Assembly (NCBI GenBank): GCA_963971285.1
Contig: OZ020245.1
Span: forward strand, 16,320,983-16,384,982
Source: Astropecten irregularis
Lineage: Eukaryota > Echinodermata > Asteroidea > Paxillosida > Astropectinidae
DNA: 64,000 nt
Reading direction: 5' to 3'
Positions within the stretch are counted from its first letter, which is position 1. Each line of letters begins with the position of its first letter. The position numbers were made by a program, and so were the translations under genes. Of this stretch, positions 36,601-46,370 are shown one piece after another. The notes beneath the pieces were generated by a model. It searched no databases, was not told the DNA's origin, and saw only the letters and a list, made by a program, of their open reading frames with translations.

Positions 36601-39025
36601 TCTTTGAGTGATCCCATGTACTGTTTCTCAGGTTGCAGCATCGCTAATGATTGCGCATCCTTGAGAAAGAAAATTTAAAATTGGGGACATCACCAACATA
36701 TAGGGATGGATAACTCTTGGTAAGAGCGCCGGTACGTTACTCCGGAGGTCGATAGTTCGAATCCGGCTCCAGTAATTTTTTCTTTGTTCACTTTTCAATG
36801 ACTTTAAGCTATTACCATTGTTAGATTACAATATAGATTGGATTGCATGGATAAACTGCATCAACACTTAACGTTGTTATCATTTTATATTTGGTTTTGA
36901 AATCTCTATTAAGTTTATTACCAGGATGCCGATAATAAATCACGCATTAAAGGTACAGTACATGATTGGTAACATACCCAAACAGAAATGTTGACAGATT
37001 TACGTACACCTTTCAGGATTTGAAGATAGTGCTGGTAGAAACATACTGTTAAAATATTTCTATCTAAAATGGTGTATTTATCCAGAAATTAGTAAAACAA
37101 AGACTGAAACAGTTTTGATCTCGGGGTAAGATTAAAACTATTCTTCGTCTTTTATAAGAAGTTTGAGTCTGGTTCAGTTCGCTATTTTCTTGTGACTCAT
37201 ATGTCCGATTGAGCTCAAATTGCCACAGGTTTATTATTTCATGTACATGCTGGATCAGACAAAGTGTGAGTGATCTCCTGTGACCTTTACCAATCATGTA
37301 TTACTGGAGCGGATTTTTTTAACTGTATGGAGCGGATTGGCGTAATTTACAGTTGGTAACTTAAGGGTTCGTGCCCTAAAACTAGCTAGATGGATAAACT
37401 TACCTTGACGAGGAGATGTGCTGGTATCTTGAGTGTGAGGGCAGGGGAGAGCTTGTCAATCCTGTTCACTCTAGGAGCTGGGATACGCATCGTGGTAAAC
37501 ATTTTCAGAATCTCAGCCTCTACCTGGTTAAGCTGCGCACCATCCTACAGGGCAAGAAAGCATTGTAATCAAGCCTCTTTTGTAGTACTGTACATGTAGT
37601 ATCAGTGCAGAATAAAGGAACGTCATTTAATGGGAAAACTTGAACTCCATTTCATAAAATCGACACATTCAATGATATACTTATAGGCATGAATTGACTA
37701 GCCAATTAAATTGTGTACTCCGGAACACAGCTTGTTCGTCTTGTTAAAATACACCAAATTACGATAAATTATCACCGACCGTAGAGATCAAAATTGCCAA
37801 ACAATTTTCCACCTGCCTGTTTCCAGAGTGGGAAGTCATACTTAGATACAGTATTCATCAAAATAGCGCAATAGTCTACAATGTTAGCTTATGAGGTCGC
37901 TCTATCCGACACAATTGTTAAGGATACATCACACCAAAATTAATATACTTCCACTGACCACAGTGTAAAATGTCCAAACTACGCAGGGGAACTGCCCCGG
38001 TTCAGGAGTCTCTCTGGTTTTGCAACTACTGTATACAGAACATTGTATCTTGAATCTTGAGTGGATGAGATTTGTTTTTATAATTCATCTAATATCACAA
38101 AGATTGTGATATTTTGTCATTATTACTCAATATATCAGTGTGCATGACCACAATGTATATTGTTTTTAAACGATCATTAGGCCGGTGTAAAAGTAAAATC
38201 TGCCCCCTCTAAATATGTTCACCAGGACACATTTACACGGTTGTTGTCACGAACAGTTATCGGTTGTTGTGGGAACACTTTAAAGTGGGTAATTCTGCCC
38301 GGACAGGAGAGACAGACTTAACCTTTACACCGGCGAAGCCATAATAATGTGGTGCACCCATAGGAAATCAACACTTTGAAAACAAACGCCAAAGGCAGAA
38401 TAGTTTATATCATTCTTAATTGTAGTTGAAGATATTACGAATTGATTTTTTATCACTGCATTTGTAAATTTATACTCAAGGTATAAATCTCAGATAAATT
38501 TTGTTTATACTTAAAAAACAAAGATGGCGTCTGATACCGCGCCCTCAATATACACAAATTACGGTCCTTGAAATAACGCATGATGTCTGCTGCCACCAAT
38601 AATAAGTGAGATTCGATGAACTGCTGACTTAGGGCGTTTACGTAACGGAGGCTCAGGCTCCGTTTCAGGCTCCGGCTCCATTTCGTGAATGGTTCGTGAA
38701 TGCATTCTAAAATAACTGGTATCAAAATAGAGGCTTTTGGCTATGGTTTTGAAGTAGATTCTCAAGTTTGAAAAAGGAAAACAGAGCTTCAGCTTCAATG
38801 AAATACCACAACCTATATTTTCAGCATATCGATGTCCGAGCTGGAGCCTGAGCCTGAGCCTGAGCCCGAGCCTCCGTTTCGTAAACTCCCATAGTCTAGA
38901 TGCACCGAACTTACTTTGATCTTCACGATGTAGCTGTCGGGCACGACTCTACTGCCGGTGGATTTCCTAAGAGGAGCCAGGCCGTAAGCCAAGGCTACAC
39001 ACATGCACAGAAGTAGAAGCTTCAT
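30462..39025 (-). CDS. Proteinase K-like secreted subtilase (S8), copy A, complete
   Basis: Seven coding exons with GT-AG junctions and consistent phases: 38915-39025, 37404-37544, 36080-36221, 35353-35586, 33933-34126, 32860-33037 and 30462-30604. They give about 380 residues, the normal size for a proteinase K-type preproenzyme. Residues 1-15 are a signal peptide ([15 protein letters not shown]). An inhibitor-I9 propeptide follows ([13 protein letters not shown] onward, to about 110). The catalytic domain carries Asp143 (IVDTG), His169 (GHGTHCAG), the oxyanion Asn259 ([10 protein letters not shown]) and Ser326 (GTSMACPHV). Six cysteines lie in the mature part. Known family role: secreted endopeptidase activated by propeptide removal; a digestive or extracellular role is my inference. 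A TATA box and a non-coding 5' exon lie upstream. Introns 5 and 6 contain a LINE piece and a TIR element. A second copy lies 7.7 kb upstream in the same orientation. Confidence 0.93.
30649..32373. mobile_element. 1.7-kb TIR element in intron 6 of S8 copy A
   Basis: CACTCTAAAAAATGAAGTGC at 30649 is mirrored by GCACTTCATTTTTTAGAGTG ending at 32373, with TA on both outer sides. Subterminal regions are packed with TTAGCAC/GTGCTAA words in both orientations, as in transposase-binding zones. The interior carries a broken minus-strand gene fragment (31255-31578) and no recognisable transposase, so it is probably non-autonomous or decayed. The superfamily is not assigned. Confidence 0.8.
31255..31578 (-). 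pseudogene. Broken gene fragment inside the TIR element
   Basis: After an acceptor (TTATGCACAG, 31579-31588) the frame reads [20 protein letters not shown] and ends [18 protein letters not shown] and TTGTI. It hits an in-frame TAA, then continues [19 protein letters not shown] to a second TAA at 31257-31255. The order A-DELFK-YYVFNL followed by IQTQIFGL resembles, from memory, the C-terminal part of multicopy uncharacterised proteins of fish and marine invertebrates (often named SAMD3-like). The first stop sits where a Tyr codon would fit, so I read it as a nonsense mutation. Function unknown. Confidence 0.5.
32560..32743. mobile_element. TTAA-type MITE, family A partial copy
   Basis: It shares tgatctcggggtaagatcaa, gggttttcgctattttctcg and accaatcatgcattatacct with the family; the right half only. 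It lies in intron 6 of S8 copy A. Confidence 0.65.
32860..33037 (-). CDS. S8 copy A exon 6: catalytic Ser
   Basis: [18 protein letters not shown], then [14 protein letters not shown], then [13 protein letters not shown] with the nucleophilic Ser. Phase 0 in, phase 1 out; donor GTAGGT. Confidence 0.93.
33085..33930 (-). pseudogene. LINE 3' fragment inserted in intron 5 of S8 copy A
   Basis: The minus-strand frame reads [60 protein letters not shown] and [12 protein letters not shown] before stopping at 33432. K-YLGV-ID-L-W and WGGN are typical of the region after the reverse-transcriptase palm in non-LTR elements of the Jockey/CR1-like group. The 3' end carries AATAAAG and a short ATCTTATCT-type tail near 33085-33115. 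The fragment is 5'-truncated and lies in the same strand and frame as exon 5, so intron retention would fuse the two. Confidence 0.85.
33933..34126 (-). CDS. S8 copy A exon 5: substrate-site and oxyanion segment
   Basis: Contains [17 protein letters not shown] (S1-pocket strand region) and [13 protein letters not shown] (oxyanion Asn). Donor GTAAGT at 33932-33927. If intron 5 is kept, the frame runs straight into a LINE fragment down to 33432. Confidence 0.9.
34332..34574. mobile_element. MITE with GGGGCCAATTTCATAGAG ends
   Basis: GGGGCCAATTTCATAGAG at 34332 is mirrored by CTCTATGAAATTGGCCCC ending at 34574, and inner GCTTAGCAC words continue the arms. A right-end fragment of the same family is at 62763-62883. 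It lies in intron 4 of S8 copy A. Confidence 0.8.
34694..34914. mobile_element. GAGCCT-repeat MITE, copy 1
   Basis: CGGCTCCGGCTCAGGCTCCG at the left and CGGAGCCTGAGCCGGAGCCG at the right are inverted copies built from a 6-bp unit. The interior shares gaaaacagagcttcag and atggaggctt with the copies at 38632 and 45624. Confidence 0.75.
35353..35586 (-). CDS. S8 copy A exon 4: catalytic Asp and His
   Basis: Contains [13 protein letters not shown] (catalytic Asp) and [12 protein letters not shown] (catalytic His), then [10 protein letters not shown]. Phase 1 in, phase 1 out; donor GTAAGG. Confidence 0.92.
35827..35919 (-). ncRNA. Three-way-junction hairpin, hammerhead-like repeat
   Basis: An outer stem of about 20 bp (TTGGAGTTGGGA on both arms, then gggcctgacg / cgccaggcct) encloses two short hairpins, TTATC/GATAA and GATCC/GGATC. 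Minus-strand words CCTGACGAG and GGATCGAAACGCG recall the CUGANGA and GAAA core of hammerhead ribozymes, but the order and several core bases do not fit exactly. A partial relative is at 6398-6460. Read it as a structured repeat of unknown activity. Confidence 0.3.
36080..36221 (-). CDS. S8 copy A exon 3: propeptide end and start of mature enzyme
   Basis: [16 protein letters not shown] ends the propeptide. [17 protein letters not shown] is the usual start of the mature S8 domain. Phase 0 in, phase 1 out. Confidence 0.9.
36705..36805 (+). repeat. tRNA-derived SINE in S8 copy A intron
   Basis: A-box-like gataactcttggtaagagcg and B-box gttcgaatccggctccagt, then the tail ttttttctttgttcact. It lies in intron 2 of copy A. 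Confidence 0.75.
36947..37305. mobile_element. TTAA-type MITE, family A copy
   Basis: TTAA then AGGTACAGTACATGATTGG at the left; accaatcatgtattact near 37292 marks the right end, where TTAA is lost. It sits in intron 2 of S8 copy A. Confidence 0.65.
37404..37544 (-). CDS. S8 copy A exon 2: I9 propeptide core
   Basis: 47 codons, phase 0 at both ends, from [14 protein letters not shown] to KIPAHLLVK. It differs from copy B at only a few residues. Acceptor CCCTGTAG, donor GTAAGT. Confidence 0.9.
38632..38890. mobile_element. GAGCCT-repeat MITE, copy 2, next to S8 copy A exon 1
   Basis: GGGCGTTTACGTAACGGAGG at 38632 and CCTCCGTTTCGTAAACTCCC ending at 38890 are the arms. The right arm contains tandem GAGCCT units. 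It ends 25 bases from the exon 1 donor. Confidence 0.8.
38915..39025 (-). CDS. S8 copy A exon 1: signal peptide and start of propeptide
   Basis: 37 codons from ATG at 39025 to ...YIVKIK, then a GTAAGT donor, phase 0. The 5' untranslated part reaches back to an acceptor (TTTCTAG) just after 39056. A MITE ends only 25 bases past the donor (38632-38890). Confidence 0.9.
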
Positions 39026-39384
39026 GATGGTTTGCAGATGTCACGCTCTTCGGGATCTAGAAAGCAAACCAATAACGATTTTCATTTCCAATAAGCACAA
39101 AATAATATTGAGTTGCTTATAAATCTTTCAATAAATAAATAATTTGGGAGGCTGAACATCTTTACTCGCAACTGGGGTGCTGAAAATTGCGAAGGATGCG
39201 GCTACAATGTGATCGAATTGCCGGCATGCATGGGCGCCCTTGGCTGCCAGCCACATCAACCCATAATTATAACGATCACGGAGCCCTGCCTGATATCGAA
39301 AGTGTTTGATTTTTGTGAAGGGAGGAAAACCGGAGAACCCGGAGAAAATCCCTCGTAGCATAGGAGAGAACCAACGCACAACTG

Positions 39385-39460
39385 TACTCACATTATGACC
39401 CAAGCCCGGATCGAACCCGGGCAACATTGGTGAGAGGCGAGTGCCTAACGCACTTGTTAT
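39385..39460 (-). repeat. tRNA-like SINE fragment, second type
   Basis: On the minus strand: gtgcgttaggcactcgcctc, then ccgggttcgatccgggcttg. The B-box is good but the 5' part does not fold as a tRNA. Confidence 0.5.
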
Positions 39461-39984
39461 TGAAGCGGGTTAAAATTCAGCCTGCGAATGCCTTTTTGTC
39501 CATGTGCCCACTGCTGATTAACGTCGTTGAAGGGTAGGGTTCATTCACCCGACAAACAAAATGAATTACAATTAATATAAACCGCAGTACCCGCTGCATT
39601 GTTCATTTTGAATTAACCTGCCTGAACCCCAGCTAGCTTGGTGGTCTAGTAGATATCGTGGGTTCGAATCCCACCTGAGCCAACACACATTGTTTCAATT
39701 TGTGCACACTGCAATGCTGATACATGTCGGTAAATGTGAAGTCCTATTCTAAGAAACATTTCAAGCAACCAATTCAAAATTAATATGGATTTTTTTTTTT
39801 TAAAGACGAGACATTTTAAAGGTAACTTGGAGGTGACCTGCTTCATTGCACACAAAAGTAGAAACTTCGGATTGCATTAGCAATGCTGAGAAGCAGTACA
39901 TGGGGGATCACTCAGAGATGATGCAGTTTTATGATAAGTATAATCATCAAATGACCACAAGGAAAATATTTACAAATGTGAACA

Positions 39985-40100
39985 AAGACAAATTGACTGG
40001 AGCGGTACTCGAACCGGCGACCCGTCTGAATACCGTATACAGACGCATACCAACTGAGCTATCCAGCCCTACGTTGGTGGTGTCCATAATAGTCAATTAT
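39985..40100 (-). repeat. tRNA-derived SINE, minus-strand copy
   Basis: Minus-strand A-box ctggatagctcagttggtat and B-box ccggttcgagtaccgctcca. It lies between the 5' non-coding exon and exon 1 of S8 copy A. Confidence 0.8.
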
Positions 40101-40387
40101 CTTTGTTCGTTTGGCAGTCAGAACTCAGAAGCAATTAAACCACTCACATTATTGCAAAAAGAAAGACATGCAGAATGGTCAAGATGAATCAAAAAGAGTG
40201 AGGAAGTAACAAGTAAAATATTGATGTATTTGCCAATGATTCGATCAATGCCATTAGATGCGAAAATAAAGATCAAAGTTTAAAAGAAGGAAACAAACCA
40301 AGATATTTGTTTTAAATTTCCATTCATCGTGAACCAAAGCAAGGTACTGACTGCTATATAAAATGACAAATGACCGATGCCACTTAC

Positions 40388-40420
40388 CTCTACTGGCTCT
40401 AGGTAGTTCGAACTTGAAGT
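40388..40420 (-). other. S8 copy A 5' non-coding exon
   Basis: A GTAAGT donor at 40387-40382 follows CCAGTAGAG. The upstream limit is set about 30 bp from the TATA box. The homologous exon of copy B is at 51528-51550 (shared CACTT...AACTACC...AG). Confidence 0.6.
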
Positions 40421-40444
40421 GGGCCTCACTGGTCATTCCCTGGT

Positions 40445-40455
40445 AAATTTATAGC
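40445..40455 (-). promoter_or_regulatory. S8 copy A TATA box
   Basis: GCTATAAATTT on the minus strand, at the same distance from the 5' exon donor as GCTATAAATGT in copy B. Conservation between the copies supports function. Confidence 0.7.
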
Positions 40456-40863
40456 ATTTCGCTTCAGTTTAATCTCACTGCGCAGCTGTCGTCGGAGCCG
40501 GAAGGAAAGTGTCACTTCAGCTTATAAGCAAAGAAATTGAGTGATAACAGCAATTCGAGTACTGGTATAGCTTTAATTGCTAAACACAGGTTTTATCAGA
40601 TGTCACGATTGTTTGAACTCTAAATATCTGCATTTTCATCTTGGTTCTGGTTAATTAATTGCTTGAAGACCTACGTGAACCAAAGTCTGTGTAATTCTGA
40701 GAAGATAAAGAATAGCCAACTCTCCGATAAGCTTACAAATATTTTACGCCCACAAAAAACTGTCGAATGGTAAACGATGCGGCCAATGAACTGAATTTCT
40801 CAAAAAATCGACGGAAATGTATATAAAATTATGATTATGCCACGTGTCAGTGGTGACGACGTA

Positions 40864-40882
40864 ACCCCCCCCCCCCCCGCCC
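40864..40882. repeat. Poly-C tract
   Basis: A run of about 14 C followed by gcccgc, upstream of S8 copy A. Confidence 0.9.
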
Positions 40883-41705
40883 GCTCTCGAAGACCCATTT
40901 ATCAGGTCATAATTCCTTCAGTAATTCAAGGCGGTCATTTACCACTTGTTGTATAAATGATCTTTTTACATTAATAAACAAAATGGTCATCGTCATCAAA
41001 ATATGCATAATACGTGTAGTCACAATGAAGTACATGTAATTTCAATTCGATCGAATTAAAATAACTAGGCCTATGTTTAATATAGGTTTTTCCGGTCATT
41101 TTCGGCAAATGGGCGGCCAATTTCATTTTCACGCATTCGTGTTGACGTGATTTTGCCTCCACGGTTGAAACCGTCACTCCATTTCACTTTGATGCATCCG
41201 TTTTTATATGACACTGCATTCAACAGTCGTTCAGTTTAGCCATGCAAAATCGGCATTCAATTTAGCACGGTGCCAAAAGCCGTCACCATAACAACACTTT
41301 CTGGTAAACTTTGAGGGTTTTTTTCTAAAGAAACATTTCCGAGGTCTAGAAAATTATTCTCGCTGCACGATTTTGCAGTTTAGTCCTTCACCTTGAATTT
41401 TTTCAAAATACATGGTGAGCTGCAAAATTGGGGCGTGGGAAATAACATGTGGTTGGAACAATGGGGTTCGTTGGAGAAGTCAAAGTCCTCCATAGTGGTT
41501 GATATCGAAAGTAATCAATTTACCAATGGTGGCTTAAGAGAATAATAATTTTTCCATATCTAATTCTGTTTGAGGTGAAAAGCTTGGGATTGTTATGCGA
41601 TCTGAATTAATGGGAAACGATATAGATCAAGAAGTTTATGGAATATATTTTGTGCAAACTTTATTGAAAATCGATTGATACAAGAGTATTGGGTACTGAG
41701 TAGAG

Positions 41706-41790
41706 GTCAATTTTACGAAGCCCTACGATCGATCGTAACTAGAGTTTACGAAGGATAACCCATCGTATCCTACGCAGGGCTGCAATGTAT
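41706..41790. mobile_element. GGGTCAATTT..GAAGCC repeat, partial copy
   Basis: gtcaattttacgaagcccta, then aaggataacccatcgta and gggctgcaatg. It shares these blocks with 42528-42673 and 63757-63875. Confidence 0.6.
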
Positions 41791-41911
41791 CCTCAACTCA
41801 TTTCACTGCTCATCAACTCATTTCACTGCTCATCAATTCAGTTCACTGCTCATCAACTCATTTCACTACCCATCAACTCATTTCACTGCTCATCAGTTTC
41901 ACTGCTCATCA
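41788..41911. repeat. ~20-bp minisatellite, about six units
   Basis: The unit CATCAACTCATTTCACTGCT repeats with small changes (one aattcagttc variant, one ctaccc variant); the last units are shortened. Confidence 0.85.
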
Positions 41912-42356
41912 GTATACCAGCGATAACTCACTGCATTAAAGGGTTCCTTCAGTGCTTTTAATACAGAGAATATACTGACAGATAATGAGTGACAAGTCTT
42001 ATTTTGGTTCAAAAATTGCCCCACAAAAATGGTTTGGCAACAAAATTACACAAAACAGAAAAAAAACTGACAAAAAATCCTGAAACAGTGTGAGGAAGTG
42101 GGTAAAATCAGAGGCCCCATAAAACAGTTCAAGCCATGATATTCCGAATGCAGAGACCCTTTAAGTTCGTTCCCAGTGCTTTATCACGAACACCGTAATA
42201 TAACGGGTTAAATATATAAATGTATATCACTTTTGCTGTTGTACGTCAATTCATGTACGCAAGCACGTGATCGGGTTTTGACCAATGAAATTCCTCAATC
42301 TAATGCGGTACAAACAAGCCTACTTTGGGTGTGGCCGCGTAATATCGGGGTCTTAC

Positions 42357-42433
42357 CTGCGATGTCTGATTGGCTGGCTGTTTGGACTGGGTGACAGGCT
42401 ATTCCCAATCTGATGATCCATAACAGTCGAGTC
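42357..42433 (-). CDS. Candidate second coding exon of the unidentified gene at 43.5 kb
   Basis: After the acceptor CCTATATAG the frame reads DSTVMDHQIGNSLSPSPNSQ and PIRHR plus two bases, up to a GTAAGA donor. The incoming phase (0) matches the donor of the exon at 43468-43509. Ser/Pro/Asn/Gln composition fits a disordered N-terminal region. CCTATATAGG could instead be a CArG or TATA element. Later exons are not identified; the next one must supply one base. Confidence 0.4.
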
Positions 42434-42527
42434 CTATATAGGTTGTGATGAAGATCGTATTGGTATTAAAGTTCCACTGACGTCTGCAAGTTCCCGACAG
42501 CCATGAAGCCCCGGTTGAGGTGGTGAC

Positions 42528-42673
42528 TCACGAAGCCCTGGGATCGATCTTTACTCGATTTACGACGGATAACCCATCGTAGCGGCCATATTCCACTGCC
42601 AAGTAGGGCTTCACTGCATCAAAAGTCCTACGATTGATAGTAGGTTACGGAGAGTTTGGTGAAATCGACCCCA
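42528..42673. mobile_element. GGGTC-ended repeat, fuller copy
   Basis: It contains acgaagccctgggatcgatc, ggataacccatcgtag, gcatcaaaagtcctacgatt and the right end gtgaaatcgacccc. The ends are imperfect inverted repeats. Confidence 0.6.
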
Positions 42674-43467
42674 GGCCTTGCACAACGAATGTTCGCAAAG
42701 GTATTTTCTGCGCATTATCTATTCTCAGCAGACTATAGGCCTATACACAATGTTAAAACTGCCACTCCCTGCAGAACATGGCTTTTACCCACAGGTTATT
42801 CCCCAATTTGAAGCACAACAAATGTAAACCGAACATGATCTCCCCGATAAGCGTAATCTTTACAGTTAACGGCCAGTGAGGACCTAACCGATTTCTTTCA
42901 AAGCCATCTAATATATACTATCCAGCAGTTAGCCCATCTCAATATTATTTATTATGTATTTAGTCAATAGTGCTTTTGAATTTATCGTGTTGGTTGATGA
43001 CTCAATAAAGGCTAGGAGTGGGAGTCGAACTTCCATGGAAAATATAACTTACATTCCATGACTTTATCACGTTTAATATGTACCCATTATTTCACAACAT
43101 TGAAAAGAACGGTCTCGAAATTGCGACGAAAGCTTCTAAAGATATAGGCCTAGATGCTCCCCCCCAAAAAACAAACAATAACAAAACAAAAACAAAAAAC
43201 ACCGTGCCGTCTATAGCCAATGGTGCGGACTCGTCCAAATTGTATTAATCATACTACTCACGTCGTTGGTTATAATTTATCTTTGCTTGGAGATTAGATG
43301 TCGAAATTTGCCAATTGTGTCCTGAAATAGTCTGTGCAGTTTACCAGTAGGCCCTATCGGTAATTAACACTGTCGGCTAATTTGATAGTCTTTTTCGGAG
43401 GATGTATTTCCCGTAGTGGTATAGTTTTATAAATTATAGAAGTAACTAAGTTAACATCATGACATAC

Positions 43468-43509
43468 CTGTACTGTTGAGGCTTCATTCTTTACTGGAAA
43501 TACGTTCAT
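43468..43509 (-). CDS. Candidate first coding exon of an unidentified gene
   Basis: ATG at 43509 opens MNVFPVKNEASTVQ, ending in phase 0 at a strong GTATGT donor (CTACAG before it on the coding strand). The transcript probably begins upstream near 43850, where CCAAT boxes sit. An upstream short ORF (43731-43838) would precede it. The gene lies between the two protease copies on the same strand. Its continuation is unknown apart from the candidate exon at 42357-42433. Confidence 0.4.
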
Positions 43510-43730
43510 TTTCCACTTGCAATACGTGTTAATTGTTTGTCAGTAAATCATGCACTAGCATTACCAAAATGCGATGGAATGGGTATCGAAGATGCCACGC
43601 CGGCACCGTACATTTCGATGTTGGCAGCGTGTGCCACGGTGCATGAAACTTTGTGCAATTTCGGCCTGAATGGCCGGTGATGTTGCCATTGCAGCACATG
43701 TTCTATGAACCGAACCCATGTATTGGTGTA

Positions 43731-43838
43731 TCATGTCACTACAGTGGATGTTTTTGCAATGGAAAAGCGCATATAGCAAAGTTTCTGGCAAAATTCTTCG
43801 TCGCTCGATAAGGCTTCGTCCGTGGACGAGTCCGCCAT
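43731..43838 (-). CDS. Short ORF with strong start, possible uORF or frameshifted first exon
   Basis: The start lies in AAGATGGCGG, a classic YY1-type initiator context. It reads MADSSTDEALSSDEEFCQ and continues to TGA at 43733-43731 (35 residues). The acidic, Ser-rich start looks like a genuine N-terminus. An overlapping frame (43561 to about 43791) is open for some 75 codons (FHCKNIHCSDMIHQY, ATSPAIQAEIAQSFM), so a one-base shift would join them. Either an upstream ORF or a damaged exon is possible. Confidence 0.35.
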   Translation of the reverse strand: MADSSTDEALSSDEEFCQKLCYMRFSIAKTSTVVT

Positions 43839-43877
43839 CTTGTGCTAGACGCGATCAGGGATAGTACAGCGCCTCTC

Positions 43878-43919
43878 ATTGGTCAAGACATGTCGCTGTT
43901 TCACGGCATCTCTGATTGG
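43878..43919 (-). promoter_or_regulatory. CCAAT-box pair upstream of the 43838 ORF
   Basis: Two CCAAT boxes on the minus strand (43878-43882 and 43915-43919), 40-80 bp upstream of the ATG at 43838, in a locally CpG-rich block. Confidence 0.5.
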
Positions 43920-44284
43920 CTAGAAAATGTTTCGGAGCGGGCGTCTATCTTTAGAAGAATATATTCGCAATGTTGAGACTTTCTTTTCAGTGTTGTGAAA
44001 TAATGCGTACATATCAAACGTGTGGAAAGTCATGGAAATAAAGTAGTATTTTTCTCAATATTTTAATTAAGGTATGACTCATACTCCTTCACTGGGTAGC
44101 AACCAAACACGATAAATCCACATGGCCCATTTGGCTAGTTCGACTAAATGTTATTATATATTTATACATTTTGATGGAGCATTGGCATTGTTCTTATAAT
44201 ACATTAAAAACGAAACAAATTCTTTTTTGTGTGTGAACATTCTGTTGTGTTTTCTTCTGTGTTTTTTCTATTCATTGAAAAGTG

Positions 44285-44410
44285 AACAAAGACAAATTTA
44301 CTGGAGCGGGATTCAAACCGGCAACCTCCTGAATGACCGTACAGGCACTCTACCAACTGAGCCATCCAGCCCTACGTTGGTGGTGACCCCAAAAGTCAAT
44401 TATCTTTGTT
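44285..44410 (-). repeat. tRNA-derived SINE, minus-strand copy
   Basis: Minus-strand A-box atggctcagttggtagagtg and B-box ggtttgaatcccgctccagt, with the family 5' flank ccaccaacgtagggctgg. Confidence 0.8.
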
Positions 44411-44612
44411 AGTTTCAAGCATTTTTGGTCAACTTGCCAAATAAGAAAACATATATTTGAGTCTGGCCTGGAAACAAACGGTAGTGTCAGCGCTGTGTCC
44501 GAGTCGGTTCAGTCCGAGTCCGAGTCCAGTCCATTCGAGTGTAAAACCGACTCCGGTCTCGAGGGGGAGACCGGACTCAATCGATTCTCACAGCACTGGG
44601 TATAGTGTTGAG

Positions 44613-44758
44613 CAATGGGAGACTTTGGAGAACCGGTCTTGAGTCAACAGCGCACGCGCAAACCATGCTTGCGCAATTGTGAGCATGCGCGCGATGTTTT
44701 GCGCGTGCGTGCGCGTGCGCTGTAGACTTGAAGACCGGTTCTCCAAAGTCTCCCATTG
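44613..44758. mobile_element. 146-bp MITE with CAATGGGAGACTTTGGAGAA ends
   Basis: Arms of about 28 bp are perfectly inverted (left from 44613, right ending 44758). The interior is rich in GCGCGTGCG words. Confidence 0.85.
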
Positions 44759-44759
44759 T

Positions 44760-46370
44760 ATAACCGTAGACTGTATAGCTTGAATTATTTTCAAAAACGT
44801 TGAGAATACAAGAGAACTTGTGACAAGAAGAAGACGCATCAAATTCGTGTCTGGATTTCTTTATTTGAAGTCATTACAGCTGCGTATATAGCTTTCCCCT
44901 TTCTCACAGTTCGTTGGCATCTGCCGACGTAATGTGAAGTTCAGCTACATTTATTATTAACTGTACCGTAATGTTCAATAACCATGATGACAGGTTATAT
45001 CATACATCTAACATCGCAGAATTAACTGACCAACGTGCTTGGTATGATTTAATACTGCTTCATGCAAGCCCAACGTAAACATCTGGAAGTAAAGTCTGTA
45101 CCTTAGTATACCATTTGAAGGAACAGTTAAGATAGGCCCGAAATTATGATACGTGCGGTAATATTGTCTCATGATTTAATAGTGAAACAATCTTAGTACG
45201 ATGAGTAATTAATCTTCAATTTAAAATCAGAGTTTGAGGTCAACTTGATGAAATTGATCAAGGTTGCCACTTTTACTGGAGTTTCGTCGCGTTCTTCTTC
45301 AGGAATGAGTGAAATAATGGTTTCTAACAGCGATTATCTAGTTTAGTCTGTACTTTCAAAATTAAAATTGACTGAATTATAAGGTTCGTGATCAGATTGG
45401 TAAGCGTTTAAAAGTGATCATGCATTTGCTATAATGATAACAGCTATAGTCTGGTTGTCTCAGGTTAATCGTGTTTCCAGGTCAAGTTCCTCAGATGTCC
45501 ACTCATAGTCAGTTCAAACATCCTAATTTGGCTGCAAGCAAAGGATAGAAAGAAGAGAAGTATTTTATTAATATGTTGTCTTCATTGTACAAGTGAAAAG
45601 GTAAATATATTCAAAGAAACAAAGGGCCTTTTCGAAGGAGGCTCAGGCTCAGGATCCATTTCGTGAATCCAGTTTAAAATAATGGGTATGAAGTAGAGGC
45701 TTTTGGCTGTGGTTCGGAAGTAGATTATCTGGTTTAAAAAGGAAAACAGAGCTTCAGCTCCATTGAAAAACTACAACCTATTATTTTCAGAATATGGATG
45801 TCAGAGCTGGAGCCTGAGCCTAATCCTAAGCCTCCGTTTCGTAAACGCCCAAAGAAGTGGGTCAGATTTGTGGTTTACCAGGTACATTGGGCCTTTTTAT
45901 CTCTAGGTGGCAGCAGACAGGTAAAACAAAATTTACGGTGAGCGTACCACTAATTGCCCCTGCACATTTTTCCCAGTGTGTGGTCACTTAATACTAACTA
46001 GCCTACGTATAAATTATACAGATAAAACATTAGCCTCCATGCAATCGTCTTTACCCATCTTTCAAACATTGGTCCTTCCAAGTAATTGCCCGATTGCATA
46101 AGGGCTGGTAAAGCTTCAAACTTGATCATCCGGTGAAGATAAGTAAAATCATTTTGGGGTGAGGGTTTGCCAGTTTGGTTAATATGGGCCAACTGTCTGA
46201 GTTGGTGAAAGCCACTCCCAACACTTTGATGGTGCACAATATTAAACGCGATAATATTGAATTATGCTAATTGTAAGCGACTCGTTTCCTTACCACTTGA
46301 GTCTTAAAATTATTTCTTACAGGTTTTCTCATTGTTTGGTCGTAAGAACGGGTGTGTGTTTGCCGGGTGG
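44760..46370. other. No gene recognised between the two proteases
   Basis: Apart from the MITE at 45624-45850, no exon or repeat is supported. Confidence 0.5.
45624..45850. mobile_element. GAGCCT-repeat MITE, copy 3
   Basis: GGGCCTTTTCGAAGGAGGCT at the left, CCTCCGTTTCGTAAACGCCC ending at 45850, and the interior block aaaaggaaaacagagcttca shared with 38632-38890. Confidence 0.8.

Noticed and set aside
41393-41493. Minus-strand ORF starting MEDFDFSNEPHCSN
   Set aside because: Short, with no acceptor phase that fits the candidate exon at 42357; likely chance.
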